The position numbers and the translations under genes are program-made. This document shows, piece by piece, positions 16,509 through 23,423 of a stretch of 38,979 nt of DNA (position 1 is the first letter of the stretch; each line of letters starts with the position of its first letter). The stretch spans positions 14,741 to 53,719 of the forward strand of contig NZ_ANBF01000124.1 of NCBI RefSeq assembly GCF_000341025.1, read 5' to 3'. The stretch comes from Nocardiopsis salina YIM 90010 (lineage in GTDB: Bacteria; Actinomycetota; Actinomycetes; Streptosporangiales; Streptosporangiaceae). Under the pieces are notes generated by a model. That model was not told the DNA's origin, searched no databases, and saw only the letters and a list, made by a program, of their open reading frames with translations.

Positions 16509-17870
16509 TCAGCGAGCGGGCGCGTCGTCCTCGGCATGCAGGTTCGCACCCTGCGGGTTGTTCACCAGGGAGACGGCCGTGCCCGAGATGAGGCAGAGCA
16601 CGACGATGTACACACCGATGGTCCACGAGGCGCCGAAGGACGTCAGTAGCAGTTCGGCGATCGTGGCCGCGAACGCGCCACCGAGGATCGCGCCCAACGC
16701 GTAGCCGATGGACACACCGGAATAGCGGATCTCGGCGGGGAACATCTCTGCGTACAGCGCCGACTGGGGCCCGTAGCTCAACCCGAGCGTCAGGCAGAAC
16801 ACGAACACCGCGACGAAGTACCAGAGCACGTCGGCGGTGTCGATCATGAACCACATCGGCACGGCCCAGACCGCGAGGATCAGGTAACCGACCTGGAAGG
16901 TGCGGACCCGACCGAGCTTGTCGCTGATCCAGCCGCCGTACATGGTCGAGATGAGCCAGCCGAACGAGGCGAGGGTGGTCGCCAGCAGTACCGTCTCGCG
17001 ATCCATGCCCAGACCGAACTCCTCCGCCGGGCGTGAGGCGTAGGTGGCCAGGAACGCGATCACGAGGTATCCGGCAGCGTTGTTGGCGACGAAGATCAGC
17101 GCGGCGAGCACGACCTCCTTGGTGTTCTTGCGGAAGAGGCGGCCCAGGGGAGCCGAGGACTTGGCGCGGCGCTGCTGCATGAGCTCGAAGACCGGGGACT
17201 CCTCGACCGTTCTCCGGATGATGTGGCCCACCACGATCAGCACGAACGACAGCAGGAACGGGATGCGCCAGCCCCATTCCATGAACGCGTCCGTGCCGAT
17301 GGCCGCGGTGATCGCCCAGATCACGAAGGTCGCGAGGATCATTCCGCAGGGCACGCCGATCTGCGGGTAGGCGCCGAAGAGCCCTCGCTTGTGCACGGGG
17401 GCGTGCTCGACCGACATCAGCGCAGCACCACCCCACTCGCCCCCGGCCGAGAAGCCCTGGACCACACGCAGGAAGATCAACAGCACCGGCGCTGCCATAC
17501 CGATCTGTGCGTAAGTGGGGAGCAGACCGATGAGGAAGGTCGCCACGCCCATCATCACCAGGGTGAGCACGAGGATCCTCTTGCGCCCGAAGCGGTCGCC
17601 GAGGTGGCCGGCCACGATCGCGCCCAGGGGACGGAAGAGGAACGAGATGCCGATGGTGGCGAAGGCCAGCACCTGCGCCACGACGGGGTTGGCATCGGCG
17701 AGGGGTGACAGGAAGAGCGGGGAAAGGACCAGCCCCGCCGCCTGGGCGTAGATGAAGAAGTCGTACCACTCGATGGTCGTGCCGACCATGGTCCCGGCGA
17801 GGACCTTGCGCCGTTCCCTGGACTCGAGGGTTCCGTCCGGCCGGGGGACGGGTGGGTCGGAAGGTGCCAT
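16509..17870 (-). CDS. MFS transporter, metabolite:H+ symporter (MHS/ShiA-ProP) family
   Basis: A 453-residue, 12-span transporter. The family start TMVGTTIEWYDFFIYAQAAG is clear, followed by the MFS motif GHLGDRFGRKRILVLTLVMM between spans 2 and 3 and a second related loop GGWISDKLGRVRTF between spans 8 and 9. FLRVVQGFSAGGEWGGA is the typical fourth-span motif. MHS members bring in dicarboxylates, shikimate, proline/betaine or aromatic acids with protons; the substrate cannot be read here. A GGAG lies before the ATG. It is divergent from the CBS gene across 447 bases. Confidence 0.9.
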   Translation of the reverse strand: MAPSDPPVPRPDGTLESRERRKVLAGTMVGTTIEWYDFFIYAQAAGLVLSPLFLSPLADANPVVAQVLAFATIGISFLFRPLGAIVAGHLGDRFGRKRILVLTLVMMGVATFLIGLLPTYAQIGMAAPVLLIFLRVVQGFSAGGEWGGAALMSVEHAPVHKRGLFGAYPQIGVPCGMILATFVIWAITAAIGTDAFMEWGWRIPFLLSFVLIVVGHIIRRTVEESPVFELMQQRRAKSSAPLGRLFRKNTKEVVLAALIFVANNAAGYLVIAFLATYASRPAEEFGLGMDRETVLLATTLASFGWLISTMYGGWISDKLGRVRTFQVGYLILAVWAVPMWFMIDTADVLWYFVAVFVFCLTLGLSYGPQSALYAEMFPAEIRYSGVSIGYALGAILGGAFAATIAELLLTSFGASWTIGVYIVVLCLISGTAVSLVNNPQGANLHAEDDAPAR

Positions 17871-18317
17871 GGGTGCTCCGTAGGGGGTCTCGCGCCGGCC
17901 CGGGGGAGGGCCGAACAGAACGACGAATCAGTGCGATCCGGTGATCCATCGCACACCATGACATGTGATACACGACACCCCAACCGCTGGGGGCGCCTTT
18001 TCCCTGTTCGCCCCACATGACCTGAACGAACGGTCGGTCTTCGGCGTCGCCCGGCCCGGGACGATCTTGCTGGGCCTGGACACGCAGGATCGGCCGCACA
18101 TGGTGTTGGACCTTCTTCGGGGGAAGAGCAGGGGTGCCTGTTGCACACCGATCGCGACGCCGCGGGCCGGTACATGCCGACCTCGAGCAGCCCGGAGCCC
18201 TCCGGCCACTGATTCGTGTCGGTGGGTTCCGGGTAGCGCGCCACCGAGTCCGTTTTCTCCCGTAGCTGGGACAGAAGCGGATCGGGCTGACGAACAGCAT
18301 CAATGGGGGGATCAGAA
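17871..18317. other. 447-base divergent intergenic region, no gene supported
   Basis: The region separates the symporter (minus) from the CBS protein (plus). Open frames exist but have poor codon character and no ribosome sites. Near 17950-17985 there is an AT-richer patch with CATGACATGTGATACACGAC, probably part of the symporter promoter. The last 15 bases contain GGGGGGATCAG, the ribosome site of the CBS gene. I found no convincing RNA gene or long palindrome. Confidence 0.4.
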
Positions 18318-18737
18318 ATGGCACTGATCACGGTGCGCGAAGTCATGACAGCGGATCCGCGCTGCATCGGTACGGACGACTCGCTCCAGAAGGCGGCCGA
18401 GCTCATGGCCGGCGACGGTGTGGGCGCGCTGCCGATCTGCGGCCAGGACGGTCGGCTGAAGGGGGTTCTGACCGACCGGGACATCGTCGTGCGCGGACTC
18501 GCCGGAGGCAAGGAGCTCACCGACCCGGCGGGCAGCCTCAACCAGGGGGAAGCGGTCACCGCGGGCGCCGACGATCCGGTCGACGTCGTGCTGAACACCA
18601 TGATGGAGAAGCGGGTCAAGCGCCTCCCGGTCATCGACGGCACGGACCTGGTCGGGATGGTCACGGTCGCCGACATCGCCAGGGCACTGCCCAATCCCCA
18701 GGTCGGCGACCTCGTCGAACTCCTGAGCGTGGACTGA
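18318..18737 (+). CDS. Tandem CBS-domain protein, Hrp1-like
   Basis: A 139-residue protein made of two CBS domains (about 8-60 and 75-130), a fold that binds adenine nucleotides and senses energy state. VREVMTADPRCIGTDDSL and GVLTDRDIVVRGLAGG closely follow mycobacterial hypoxic response protein 1, and the second domain has RVKRLPVIDGTDLVGMVTVA. An ATG at 18318 is used rather than the upstream in-frame GTG because GGGGGGATCAG fits as its ribosome site. Hrp1 in mycobacteria is under DosR control; I saw no DosR box here. No effector domain is fused, so its target is unknown. Confidence 0.88.
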   Translation: MALITVREVMTADPRCIGTDDSLQKAAELMAGDGVGALPICGQDGRLKGVLTDRDIVVRGLAGGKELTDPAGSLNQGEAVTAGADDPVDVVLNTMMEKRVKRLPVIDGTDLVGMVTVADIARALPNPQVGDLVELLSVD

Positions 18738-18758
18738 AGACCCCGGCCGTCACGTCGT

Positions 18759-18796
18759 GCGGTCATGTCACCGTGTCGACATGGCGCCATGACCGC
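18759..18796. repeat. Palindrome cluster between convergent genes
   Basis: GCGGTCATG (18759-18767) and CATGACCGC (18788-18796) are perfect inverted arms. The spacer holds TGTCGACA (18774-18781), and ATGGCGCCAT (18781-18790) is a further perfect palindrome. The cluster sits between the convergent CBS and LLM genes, so it may be a bidirectional terminator. The TGTCGACA core recurs at three other places in the window. Confidence 0.5.
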
Positions 18797-18822
18797 AGGG
18801 CGTCACGGCGGCACGGCTCGGG

Positions 18823-19599
18823 TCAGAGGGCCGCCTCGACGTCGGCGACGGTCGTCACCTCCGGGAACTGGGTGAGCCACCACGTGGCGCCCGCGTCCCG
18901 GAACGGGGCCGCGTCCTGCCCGGGCGGGCCGCCGACGGCGACCTCGTACCCGTCCAGACCGCCGCGGTGCTCGGCAACCGCGGCGAGCATCCCCCGCAGC
19001 CCTTCGGGATCGGTCTCCGGGCACAACCCCTCGAATCGCGCGGCCCGGCGCAGGGGAGCGGGGCGGGTCGACTGCGCGGCAACCCACACCGGGATGCGGG
19101 GGCGCTGCACCGGGCGCGGCAGGAAACGGAGTCCGTCCACCCGGTAGTACCTCCCCTCATGCTGGACCTCCTCCCCGGACCACAGGCGGCAGATCACGTC
19201 GAGGGCCTCGTCCAGCATGCCCGCCCGATCCCGCGACCCGGGCTCCTCACCCAGGCGGGAGAGCTCACCGCCGTTGTCACCGCCGAGCCCGACCCCGAGT
19301 ACGAAGCGTCCGCCGCTGAGGTGGTCCAGGGCCACGGCCTGGCGGGCGACCACGTGCGGCCGGCGCCGGGCGAGCGGGGTGACGCGGGTACCCAGCACGA
19401 CCCGTTCAGTGCGCGCGGCCATGGCGGCGAGCGCGATCCACGGATCGCACACCGGCAGGCCCGGATTGAGCGGACGTGCCACGTGGTCCCACAGGAACAC
19501 CCCGTCGTAGCCCGCGTTCTCGGCGCGTGCGGCCATCTCGGCGAGGACGGCGGGTTCGGAGAGCTCCCCGAACGGCGGCAGGTACAGACCGTGATGCAT
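18823..19599 (-). CDS. LLM-class flavin/F420-dependent oxidoreductase
   Basis: A 258-residue luciferase-like TIM-barrel protein. Family features are the N-terminal GLYLPPFGELSEPAVLAEMA, the AENAGYDGVFLWDHV segment, VVLGTRVTPLARRRPHVVAR, and LSGGRFVLGVGLGG for cofactor phosphate binding. The LSGEEVQHEGRYY-like element (LWSGEEVQHEGRYYRVDGL) is typical of F420-dependent actinobacterial members. It probably carries out hydride transfer with F420 or FMN on an unknown substrate. The ATG at 19599 follows GAAGGGA; an adjacent GTG is equally possible. It is shorter than the usual 280-340 residues but looks complete. Confidence 0.82.
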   Translation of the reverse strand: MHHGLYLPPFGELSEPAVLAEMAARAENAGYDGVFLWDHVARPLNPGLPVCDPWIALAAMAARTERVVLGTRVTPLARRRPHVVARQAVALDHLSGGRFVLGVGLGGDNGGELSRLGEEPGSRDRAGMLDEALDVICRLWSGEEVQHEGRYYRVDGLRFLPRPVQRPRIPVWVAAQSTRPAPLRRAARFEGLCPETDPEGLRGMLAAVAEHRGGLDGYEVAVGGPPGQDAAPFRDAGATWWLTQFPEVTTVADVEAAL

Positions 19600-19772
19600 C
19601 ACAGCAGTCCCTTCGGGTGGGCACCGGTCCGGCTCTCGGGCTCGGCGGCGACGTGGTCGGGCATGTCCCCACCTGGATGCCATTCCGTCGGTGGGATCCA
19701 TGGCCGGGGTTCTGCCCTCGAGGGACCCTATGCGTCGTCGATGCGGAGTCGTGGTTCCGCAAACCCCTGGAG

Positions 19773-19802
19773 GTCGACAGGCCGCTTCGGTGACCTGTCG
19801 AC
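19773..19802. repeat. Inverted repeat between the LLM and DUF2000 genes
   Basis: GTCGACAGG (19773-19781) and CCTGTCGAC (19794-19802) form perfect 9-bp arms with a 12-base spacer. It is just downstream of the DUF2000 gene end and upstream of the LLM gene, both on the minus strand. It could be a terminator for the first or an operator for the second. It contains another TGTCGACA core (19796-19803). Confidence 0.45.
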
Positions 19803-19824
19803 ACGGCGCCCCTCGACATGGTGC

Positions 19825-20235
19825 TCAGGCCATGAGGGGCAGGCGTTTGGTCAGGCGGGTGACCACGTTGCGGGGCCCGAACACGGCCACGCCCACGTGT
19901 GCGACGTCCTCGGCGGGGGTCCGGGCGAGCGCCTCGGTGTAGGCCTCGTAGGTGCGGGACCTGCGCGCCACCTCGTTGAACCCCACCACCACGACGTCCT
20001 TCCGGGCAGCGGCCTTGGCGTGCAACTCACCGAGTCGGTCGGCGCTCGCGGTGAGCGTGGGTACCGGGTGAGGGTTGAGCCCGGCGTGCAGACCCCCGGA
20101 GGCGTCCTCGGAGTCCTCGGCGACGGAACTCTCCAGGCGCCCGCCGAGGGCGAGCCCGAGGACTGCGGCGGCGTTGGCGGCCAGCGCCGGGGCCAGGTCC
20201 TCCTTGAGGGCAATGACCAGCTTGCGATCGGACAC
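19825..20235 (-). CDS. DUF2000 family protein
   Basis: A 136-residue protein that begins SDRKLVIALKEDLAPALAANA and continues AAVLGLALGG, the pattern of DUF2000 proteins, which have a peptidyl-tRNA hydrolase 2-like fold and no settled function. The C-terminal half has VVVVGFNEVARRSRTYEAY and HVGVAVFGPRNVV. The GTG at 20235 is chosen for the GAGG seven bases upstream. It is divergent from an Lrp/AsnC regulator with about 110 bases between, so it is a likely target of that regulator. Confidence 0.72.
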   Translation of the reverse strand: MSDRKLVIALKEDLAPALAANAAAVLGLALGGRLESSVAEDSEDASGGLHAGLNPHPVPTLTASADRLGELHAKAAARKDVVVVGFNEVARRSRTYEAYTEALARTPAEDVAHVGVAVFGPRNVVTRLTKRLPLMA

Positions 20236-20292
20236 AGTGACCTCACAGACACGGATGATCAGCGTTAGGGTCAAGAGACTAGACATACGCCC

Positions 20293-20311
20293 GATTTCAG
20301 AGCCAGAAATC
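20293..20311. promoter_or_regulatory. GATTTC-N7-GAAATC operator candidate
   Basis: An AT-rich inverted repeat (GATTTCAGAGCCAGAAATC) in the short gap between the divergent DUF2000 and Lrp genes. Lrp/AsnC proteins usually bind AT-rich imperfect palindromes in their own promoter, and the position fits autoregulation plus control of DUF2000. The site is visible; the binder is inferred. Confidence 0.45.
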
Positions 20312-20346
20312 TGAACATCATTCGGAAGATCGAGGTGAGGAGCCTG

Positions 20347-20808
20347 ATGGACGAACTCGATACGGCGATCGTGCGCGAACTCCAAACGAATGCGCGCCGC
20401 ACCAACCGGGAACTCGCTCGCCAGGTGGGGATCGCCCCTTCGACCTGCCTGGAACGCGTGCGCGCGCTGCACGAGCGCGGGGTCGTGCGCGGGTACCACG
20501 CCGAGATCGACCCACGTGCGCTCAACCGGGGTGTGGAGGCCTTCGTCAACACACGGCTGCGCCCGCTCAGCCGTCCGGTCATCGACGGGTTCCGCAAGGC
20601 CCTCATCGAACTGCCGGAGGTGCTCGCGGTGTACGTGGTCGCCGGCGACGACGACTTCCTCGTGCACGTGGCCGTGCAGGACCTCGACCACCTCCACGCG
20701 TTCCTCATCGACCGCTTGAGCCGCCGCCAGGAGGTCGTGGGGTTCCGGAGCCAGATCATCTACGCGAGCGACCACAAGCACGTGCGGGACCGGCTCTCCG
20801 ACGCGTGA
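20347..20808 (+). CDS. Lrp/AsnC family transcriptional regulator
   Basis: A 153-residue regulator with the N-terminal helix-turn-helix (DELDTAIVRELQTNARRT, then NRELARQVGIAPSTCLERV) and a C-terminal RAM/AsnC ligand-binding domain ending in LSRRQEVVGFRSQIIY. Such proteins form octamers that respond to amino acids. The ATG at 20347 follows GAGGTGAGGAG. Its divergent partner is DUF2000, and the AT-rich palindrome between them is the likely operator. Lrp-type regulators often control bkd operons, but the bkd genes here are 12 kb away, so no link can be claimed. Confidence 0.9.
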   Translation: MDELDTAIVRELQTNARRTNRELARQVGIAPSTCLERVRALHERGVVRGYHAEIDPRALNRGVEAFVNTRLRPLSRPVIDGFRKALIELPEVLAVYVVAGDDDFLVHVAVQDLDHLHAFLIDRLSRRQEVVGFRSQIIYASDHKHVRDRLSDA

Positions 20809-20826
20809 ATCGGCCGGCTCCCTGCT

Positions 20827-21175
20827 GCTCGGGCCGGAGGAGTGCTGCACGAAGCGGCCGAGGTACAGTCCCCGCTGACCGGTCTCGGGATGAACCCTCA
20901 CGACGGGGCTCGGTCTTGCACACGGTCGAGACGAACTGCTCGCGGCACACCCTCAGGTCGCCCGTGAGATCGCGCGCCGGGTTCACGGCAGCGTAGTCGT
21001 GGTCGTTGCTGTGCACCGCGCGGGCCGTCGGCGAGCGCCTTCACGGGCTGGGGCAGGGCCTGGTGGACGGTCACGGTGTCGACCCACGTGGCGTCGCCGC
21101 CGTACGGGGGCAGGTGGACGGCGCACAGCACACTGGCCTGCGGGGGACGGACGGGCCAACCTGGACGGTGACATG
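20827..21175 (-). pseudogene. TauD/TfdA-type dioxygenase remnant with at least two frameshifts
   Basis: Read right to left on the minus strand, three frames in turn give a continuous TauD-like C-terminal half. The first has PPQASVLCAVHLPPYGGDA then ALPQPVKALADG (about 21145-21020). The second has MHSNDHDYAAVNPARDLTGD and REQFVSTVCKTEP (about 21016-20905). The third has MRVHPETGQRGLYLGRFVQH (20901-20830). The HPETG...LY pattern surrounds the C-terminal iron/2-oxoglutarate ligands of the family. The N-terminal half with the HxD iron motif is absent. It is a decayed Fe(II)/2-oxoglutarate dioxygenase gene. Confidence 0.75.
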
Positions 21176-21285
21176 TCGACACCTCGACAGATCCGCAGGT
21201 CACCAGGGAGACAGGCGGGCACAGGGCCTTGCCGTCCGGTGTCGACGTGTGCTCAGATCCGAGAGGAACCCCACCGGGAGGCACT

Positions 21286-21648
21286 GTGGACACGACCGAC
21301 GAACTCCTCACCCTGGAACACGAGGGATGGCGTTCCCTGTGCGAGGGCACGGGTGACACCTTCTACGGCGACCTCATGACCGAGGACGGGGCCATGGTGC
21401 TGGCCGACGGATCGGTGTTCGATCGGGAGGCCGTCGTCGCCTCGCTCGACCAGGCACCGACGTGGGACACCTACGAGCTCACCGGTGTCCGCCGCATCGA
21501 CACCGGGCCGGACTCCGCGGCGCTCGTCTACACGGGCCGCGCACGCAGGGGCGACGAGCCCCCGTTCGAGGCCCGCATGGCCAGTACGTACCGCTACACC
21601 GGTGGCCGGTGGCGCCTCGCGCTCTACCAGCAGACGCCCGTGCAGTGA
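21286..21648 (+). CDS. NTF2/SnoaL-like (DUF4440-type) protein
   Basis: A 120-residue single-domain protein with the cystatin-like cone fold pattern: an N-terminal helix LLTLEHEGWRSLCEGTGD, then YGDLMTEDGAMVLADGSVFD, VVASLDQAPTWDTYELTGV, and a C-terminal sheet ending RYTGGRWRLALYQQTPV. DUF4440/SnoaL-like proteins include ketosteroid isomerase-like enzymes and ligand-binding proteins; no catalytic pair can be assigned. The GTG at 21286 follows GGGAGG. It is the last host gene before the prophage junction. Confidence 0.78.
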   Translation: MDTTDELLTLEHEGWRSLCEGTGDTFYGDLMTEDGAMVLADGSVFDREAVVASLDQAPTWDTYELTGVRRIDTGPDSAALVYTGRARRGDEPPFEARMASTYRYTGGRWRLALYQQTPVQ

Positions 21649-21669
21649 CGCACATGGCGCCCGGACATG

Positions 21670-21697
21670 AAAAAAGGCCCCGTGTGGGAGCCTTTTC
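21670..21697 (-). terminator. Intrinsic terminator of the tRNA-Ile fragment
   Basis: On the minus strand AAAAGGC pairs with GCCTTTT and is followed by a T run, a classical Rho-independent terminator starting 3 bases beyond the tRNA CCA end. It also shows that the tRNA fragment is the original host 3' end in its native position. It may serve the plus-strand NTF2-like gene too. Confidence 0.75.
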
Positions 21698-21699
21698 GC

Positions 21700-21745
21700 T
21701 GGTGGGCGTACCAGGACTTGAACCTGGGGCCTCATCCTTATCAGG
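21700..21745 (-). other. 3' fragment of tRNA-Ile(GAT): prophage attachment junction
   Basis: On the minus strand this reads from the anticodon loop (CTGATAA, anticodon GAT) through the 3' anticodon stem GGATG, the variable loop, the T arm CCAGG-TTCAAGT-CCTGG and acceptor strand to an encoded CCA. The 5' half (acceptor, D arm, 5' anticodon stem) is absent; to the right the sequence diverges at 21746. This is the usual scar of site-specific integration into a tRNA gene, with a core of about 46 bases. The tRNA points left, so the rebuilt complete tRNA should be at the far end of the prophage, beyond the window. Confidence 0.85.
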
Positions 21746-21755
21746 CACTCACCGA

Positions 21756-21793
21756 CCCCAGGTCAGAAGCTTTCGATCGTTTCTGACCTGGGG
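21756..21793. repeat. Perfect 13-bp inverted repeat next to the attachment core
   Basis: CCCCAGGTCAGAA (21756-21768) and TTCTGACCTGGGG (21781-21793) pair perfectly across a 12-base loop, followed by TTTCTTG on the plus strand. It begins 10 bases inside the attachment core. It may be a bidirectional terminator insulating the prophage, or part of the recombination site. Confidence 0.65.
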
Positions 21794-21830
21794 TTTCTTG
21801 TTCGTCGGTGTTCGTGGATGTCCGCAGTCG

Positions 21831-21869
21831 GACGCACGTTCTGACGCACGTGTGACGCACGGACGCACG
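21831..21869. repeat. Four direct copies of GACGCACG
   Basis: Copies begin at 21831, 21843, 21854 and 21862, with spacings of 12, 11 and 8. The near-helical spacing 90-120 bases from the tRNA core suggests arm-type sites for a tyrosine integrase or its accessory factor; this is inference. Confidence 0.45.
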
Positions 21870-21890
21870 GGCCGGTGTGCGGCACTCGGA

Positions 21891-21965
21891 GATGAGGCCG
21901 GTTCACCGCCCCCCGAGAAGCAGCCTGATTCAAGGATGAGGCCAGCCTTCAACAAGGATGAGGCC
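21891..21965. repeat. Three direct copies of GATGAGGCC related to the tRNA core
   Basis: GATGAGGCC occurs at 21891, 21935 and 21957; the last two are within CAAGGATGAGGCCA repeated exactly 22 bases apart. The same AAGGATGAGGCC lies in the tRNA fragment (anticodon 3' stem and variable loop) in opposite orientation. The stretch 21794-22056 holds no gene I can support, so these repeats and those just upstream are its main content. Confidence 0.5.
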
Positions 21966-22056
21966 ACGCGAAGTCGGGCTACAGGGCCGTTCCGCCCGAC
22001 GCCCCCGGCCGGTATGCTCCCCGAGAAGCGTCTGTAGGACGCGACTCAGGTACACG

Positions 22057-22089
22057 GAACCCCCGCGCCCGATGACGGCACGGGGGTTC
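22057..22089 (-). terminator. Terminator after the DUF397 gene
   Basis: GAACCCCCG (22057-22065) pairs perfectly with CGGGGGTTC (22081-22089) across a 15-base loop, starting about 18 bases after the DUF397 stop on the minus strand. It would end the XRE-DUF397 transcript. Confidence 0.6.
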
Positions 22090-22107
22090 TGTGGTGTCCA
22101 GGCGCGC

Positions 22108-22293
22108 CTACCCGTCGAGCCCCTTCAGGTCGGCGAGGAACGCGGTCCACTCGGCCCGCGGGAACTCGAGGTGCCCGGCCTCGCGGTGCTTCGTGTCTCG
22201 GATCGCGCCGGCCCCCTCGGGCAGGTACGCGCACTCGACGCAGTTCTGATTGTGATTGCTGTAGGAAGCCTTGCGGAACTCAGGTGTCATCAT
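22108..22293 (-). CDS. DUF397 domain protein
   Basis: A 61-residue DUF397 protein with the family pattern EFRKASYSNHNQNCVECAY followed by IRDTKHREAGHLEFPRAEWTAFL. DUF397 proteins are small partners of actinobacterial XRE/DUF5753 regulators (WhiJ-, Scr1-type systems) and are thought to act antagonistically on them. The first of two ATG codons overlaps the XRE stop (ATGA), so the pair is coupled. It lies nearest the attachment site. Confidence 0.9.
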   Translation of the reverse strand: MMTPEFRKASYSNHNQNCVECAYLPEGAGAIRDTKHREAGHLEFPRAEWTAFLADLKGLDG

Positions 22294-23165
22294 GATTCGT
22301 CGCTTTCTTCGGACAGGATGTCCTCGATGAAACGGGCGCTCTGCACGGTCGACAGCGCCGCGCCCTGTAGCTCGCCGAAGGTCGTCGTGTAGGACTCAAC
22401 CTCGGCGTCGGTCTCCTCGAAGACGCCGCTGGCCACGCTATCGGTGTAGGCGATCGGAGCATCCAGCGGATCGGGGAAGTCCAGGAGGGTGAACGACATC
22501 CCGAGCGCCGCATGTGGGCCGACCGCGAACGGCAGCACCTGGATGTCGATGTTCGGCAACTGCCCGATACGTAGCAGGTACTCGAACTGACCGCGCATCA
22601 CGTCGCGATCGCCCATCGGGCGGCGTAGCGCAGCTTCGTCGATCACCGCTACCAACCGCGGCGGACGTTCGTACCTCGTCAGAATCTCGCGGCGCTCCAT
22701 GCGGGCGTCGACCTGACGCTTGATCTTGTCGGGCGAGGTGTAGCGGCCACCGAGGAACACGCCCTCGGCGTACTCGGGGGTCTGCAACAGGCCGGGCACG
22801 ATCGCGACCTCATAAGTCCGGATCAGGCTTGCCTCGGTCTCGAAGTCGGGCAAGGACTCCGCGCCGAAGACGTCCCGGTACTTCCACCACCAACCTCTCT
22901 GCTTGGCGTCGCGCGCGAGCTGATGGAGTGCCTCCCTCTGCTCGTCGTCCTCGACACCGTAGAGCGTGAGCAGAGAGTCGAGATCCGACGGTTTCACCGT
23001 CTTCAGCTCGCTCGTTTCGAGTTTTCCGACCTTGGCCTTCGCCCAGCCGAGCCGCTGACTGACGTCGGCCATCGTGTACCCCGCTTTGTCGCGCAGGCTT
23101 CGCAGGTGGCGCCCGAGGCGTCGCCGCCGGACGGACGGGGAGTAGGTGGGGTTCGCGCGTGCCAT
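22290..23165 (-). CDS. XRE-family regulator with DUF5753 (Scr1/WhiJ type)
   Basis: A 291-residue DNA-binding protein. Residues about 10-65 form the helix-turn-helix (RRRLGRHLRSLRDKAGYTM, VSQRLGWAKAKVGKLETSE). The rest is the DUF5753 domain with YEVAIVPGLLQTPEYAEGVF, LVAVIDEAALRRPMGDRDVM and LPNIDIQVLPFAVGPHAALG. These regulators pair with DUF397 proteins and control development or secondary metabolism in streptomycetes. Here it occupies the place of a prophage repressor and faces the small plus-strand genes across a 129-base divergent region, so it is the natural candidate to control the cassette; this is inference. Confidence 0.9.
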   Translation of the reverse strand: MARANPTYSPSVRRRRLGRHLRSLRDKAGYTMADVSQRLGWAKAKVGKLETSELKTVKPSDLDSLLTLYGVEDDEQREALHQLARDAKQRGWWWKYRDVFGAESLPDFETEASLIRTYEVAIVPGLLQTPEYAEGVFLGGRYTSPDKIKRQVDARMERREILTRYERPPRLVAVIDEAALRRPMGDRDVMRGQFEYLLRIGQLPNIDIQVLPFAVGPHAALGMSFTLLDFPDPLDAPIAYTDSVASGVFEETDAEVESYTTTFGELQGAALSTVQSARFIEDILSEESDES

Positions 23166-23294
23166 AGACGCATCTTACCGCCGCCTGAAAATCGTAGAGT
23201 CTCTCTTTTGGGGTTGTGCTATTCGGTGTTTCTGGCGCATGATGTCGACACCTGAGTATTGGCCCTACAGACGACGGACAGGAGATGATCCCTA
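23166..23294. promoter_or_regulatory. Divergent promoter region between XRE and the early genes
   Basis: This 129-base gap is locally AT-richer (TGAAAATCGTAGAGTCTCTC, then TTTTGGGGTTGTGCTATTCG). It contains TGTCGACA at 23243-23250 and ends with AGGAGA, the ribosome site of the first plus-strand gene. It should hold the promoters of both transcripts and the XRE operator. No -35/-10 pair is good enough to assign. Confidence 0.5.
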
Positions 23295-23423
23295 ATGTCC
23301 GATTTCTTGGAAGGAAACCCCGCCCGAACTCCCCATACACGCGGTGTCCCGTCCTGGGGCAGGCCCCGCAAGGCTTCCCGCGTCCGGCCCTTTCTCGGCG
23401 CCCGACCGGCGGTGATCCAGTGA
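23295..23423 (+). CDS. Short hypothetical protein, first gene of the plus-strand operon
   Basis: A 42-residue reading frame starting MSDFLEGNPART, preceded by AGGAGA with 10-base spacing. Its TGA overlaps the ATG of the next gene (TGATG), so the arrangement is that of a coupled leader gene. The peptide is basic in its middle (GRPRKASRVRPF) and has no recognisable domain. Support is ribosome site plus coupling, not homology. Confidence 0.5.
   Translation: MSDFLEGNPARTPHTRGVPSWGRPRKASRVRPFLGARPAVIQ

Noticed and set aside
17965-18327. Possible 120-residue gene between the symporter and CBS genes
   Set aside because: Poor codon character, no ribosome site, and overlap with the CBS ribosome site and start.
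21831-21869. CRISPR array
   Set aside because: The repeats are 8-mers with 0-4 base gaps; there are no spacers and no cas genes.
21749-21967. 72-codon minus-strand frame between the hairpin and DUF397
   Set aside because: Low-complexity translation overlapping the direct repeats and hairpin, with no ribosome site or family match.
21746-23165. Integrase or excisionase gene next to the attachment site
   Set aside because: The only supported genes here are DUF397 and the XRE regulator; no tyrosine or serine recombinase motif is visible on either strand.
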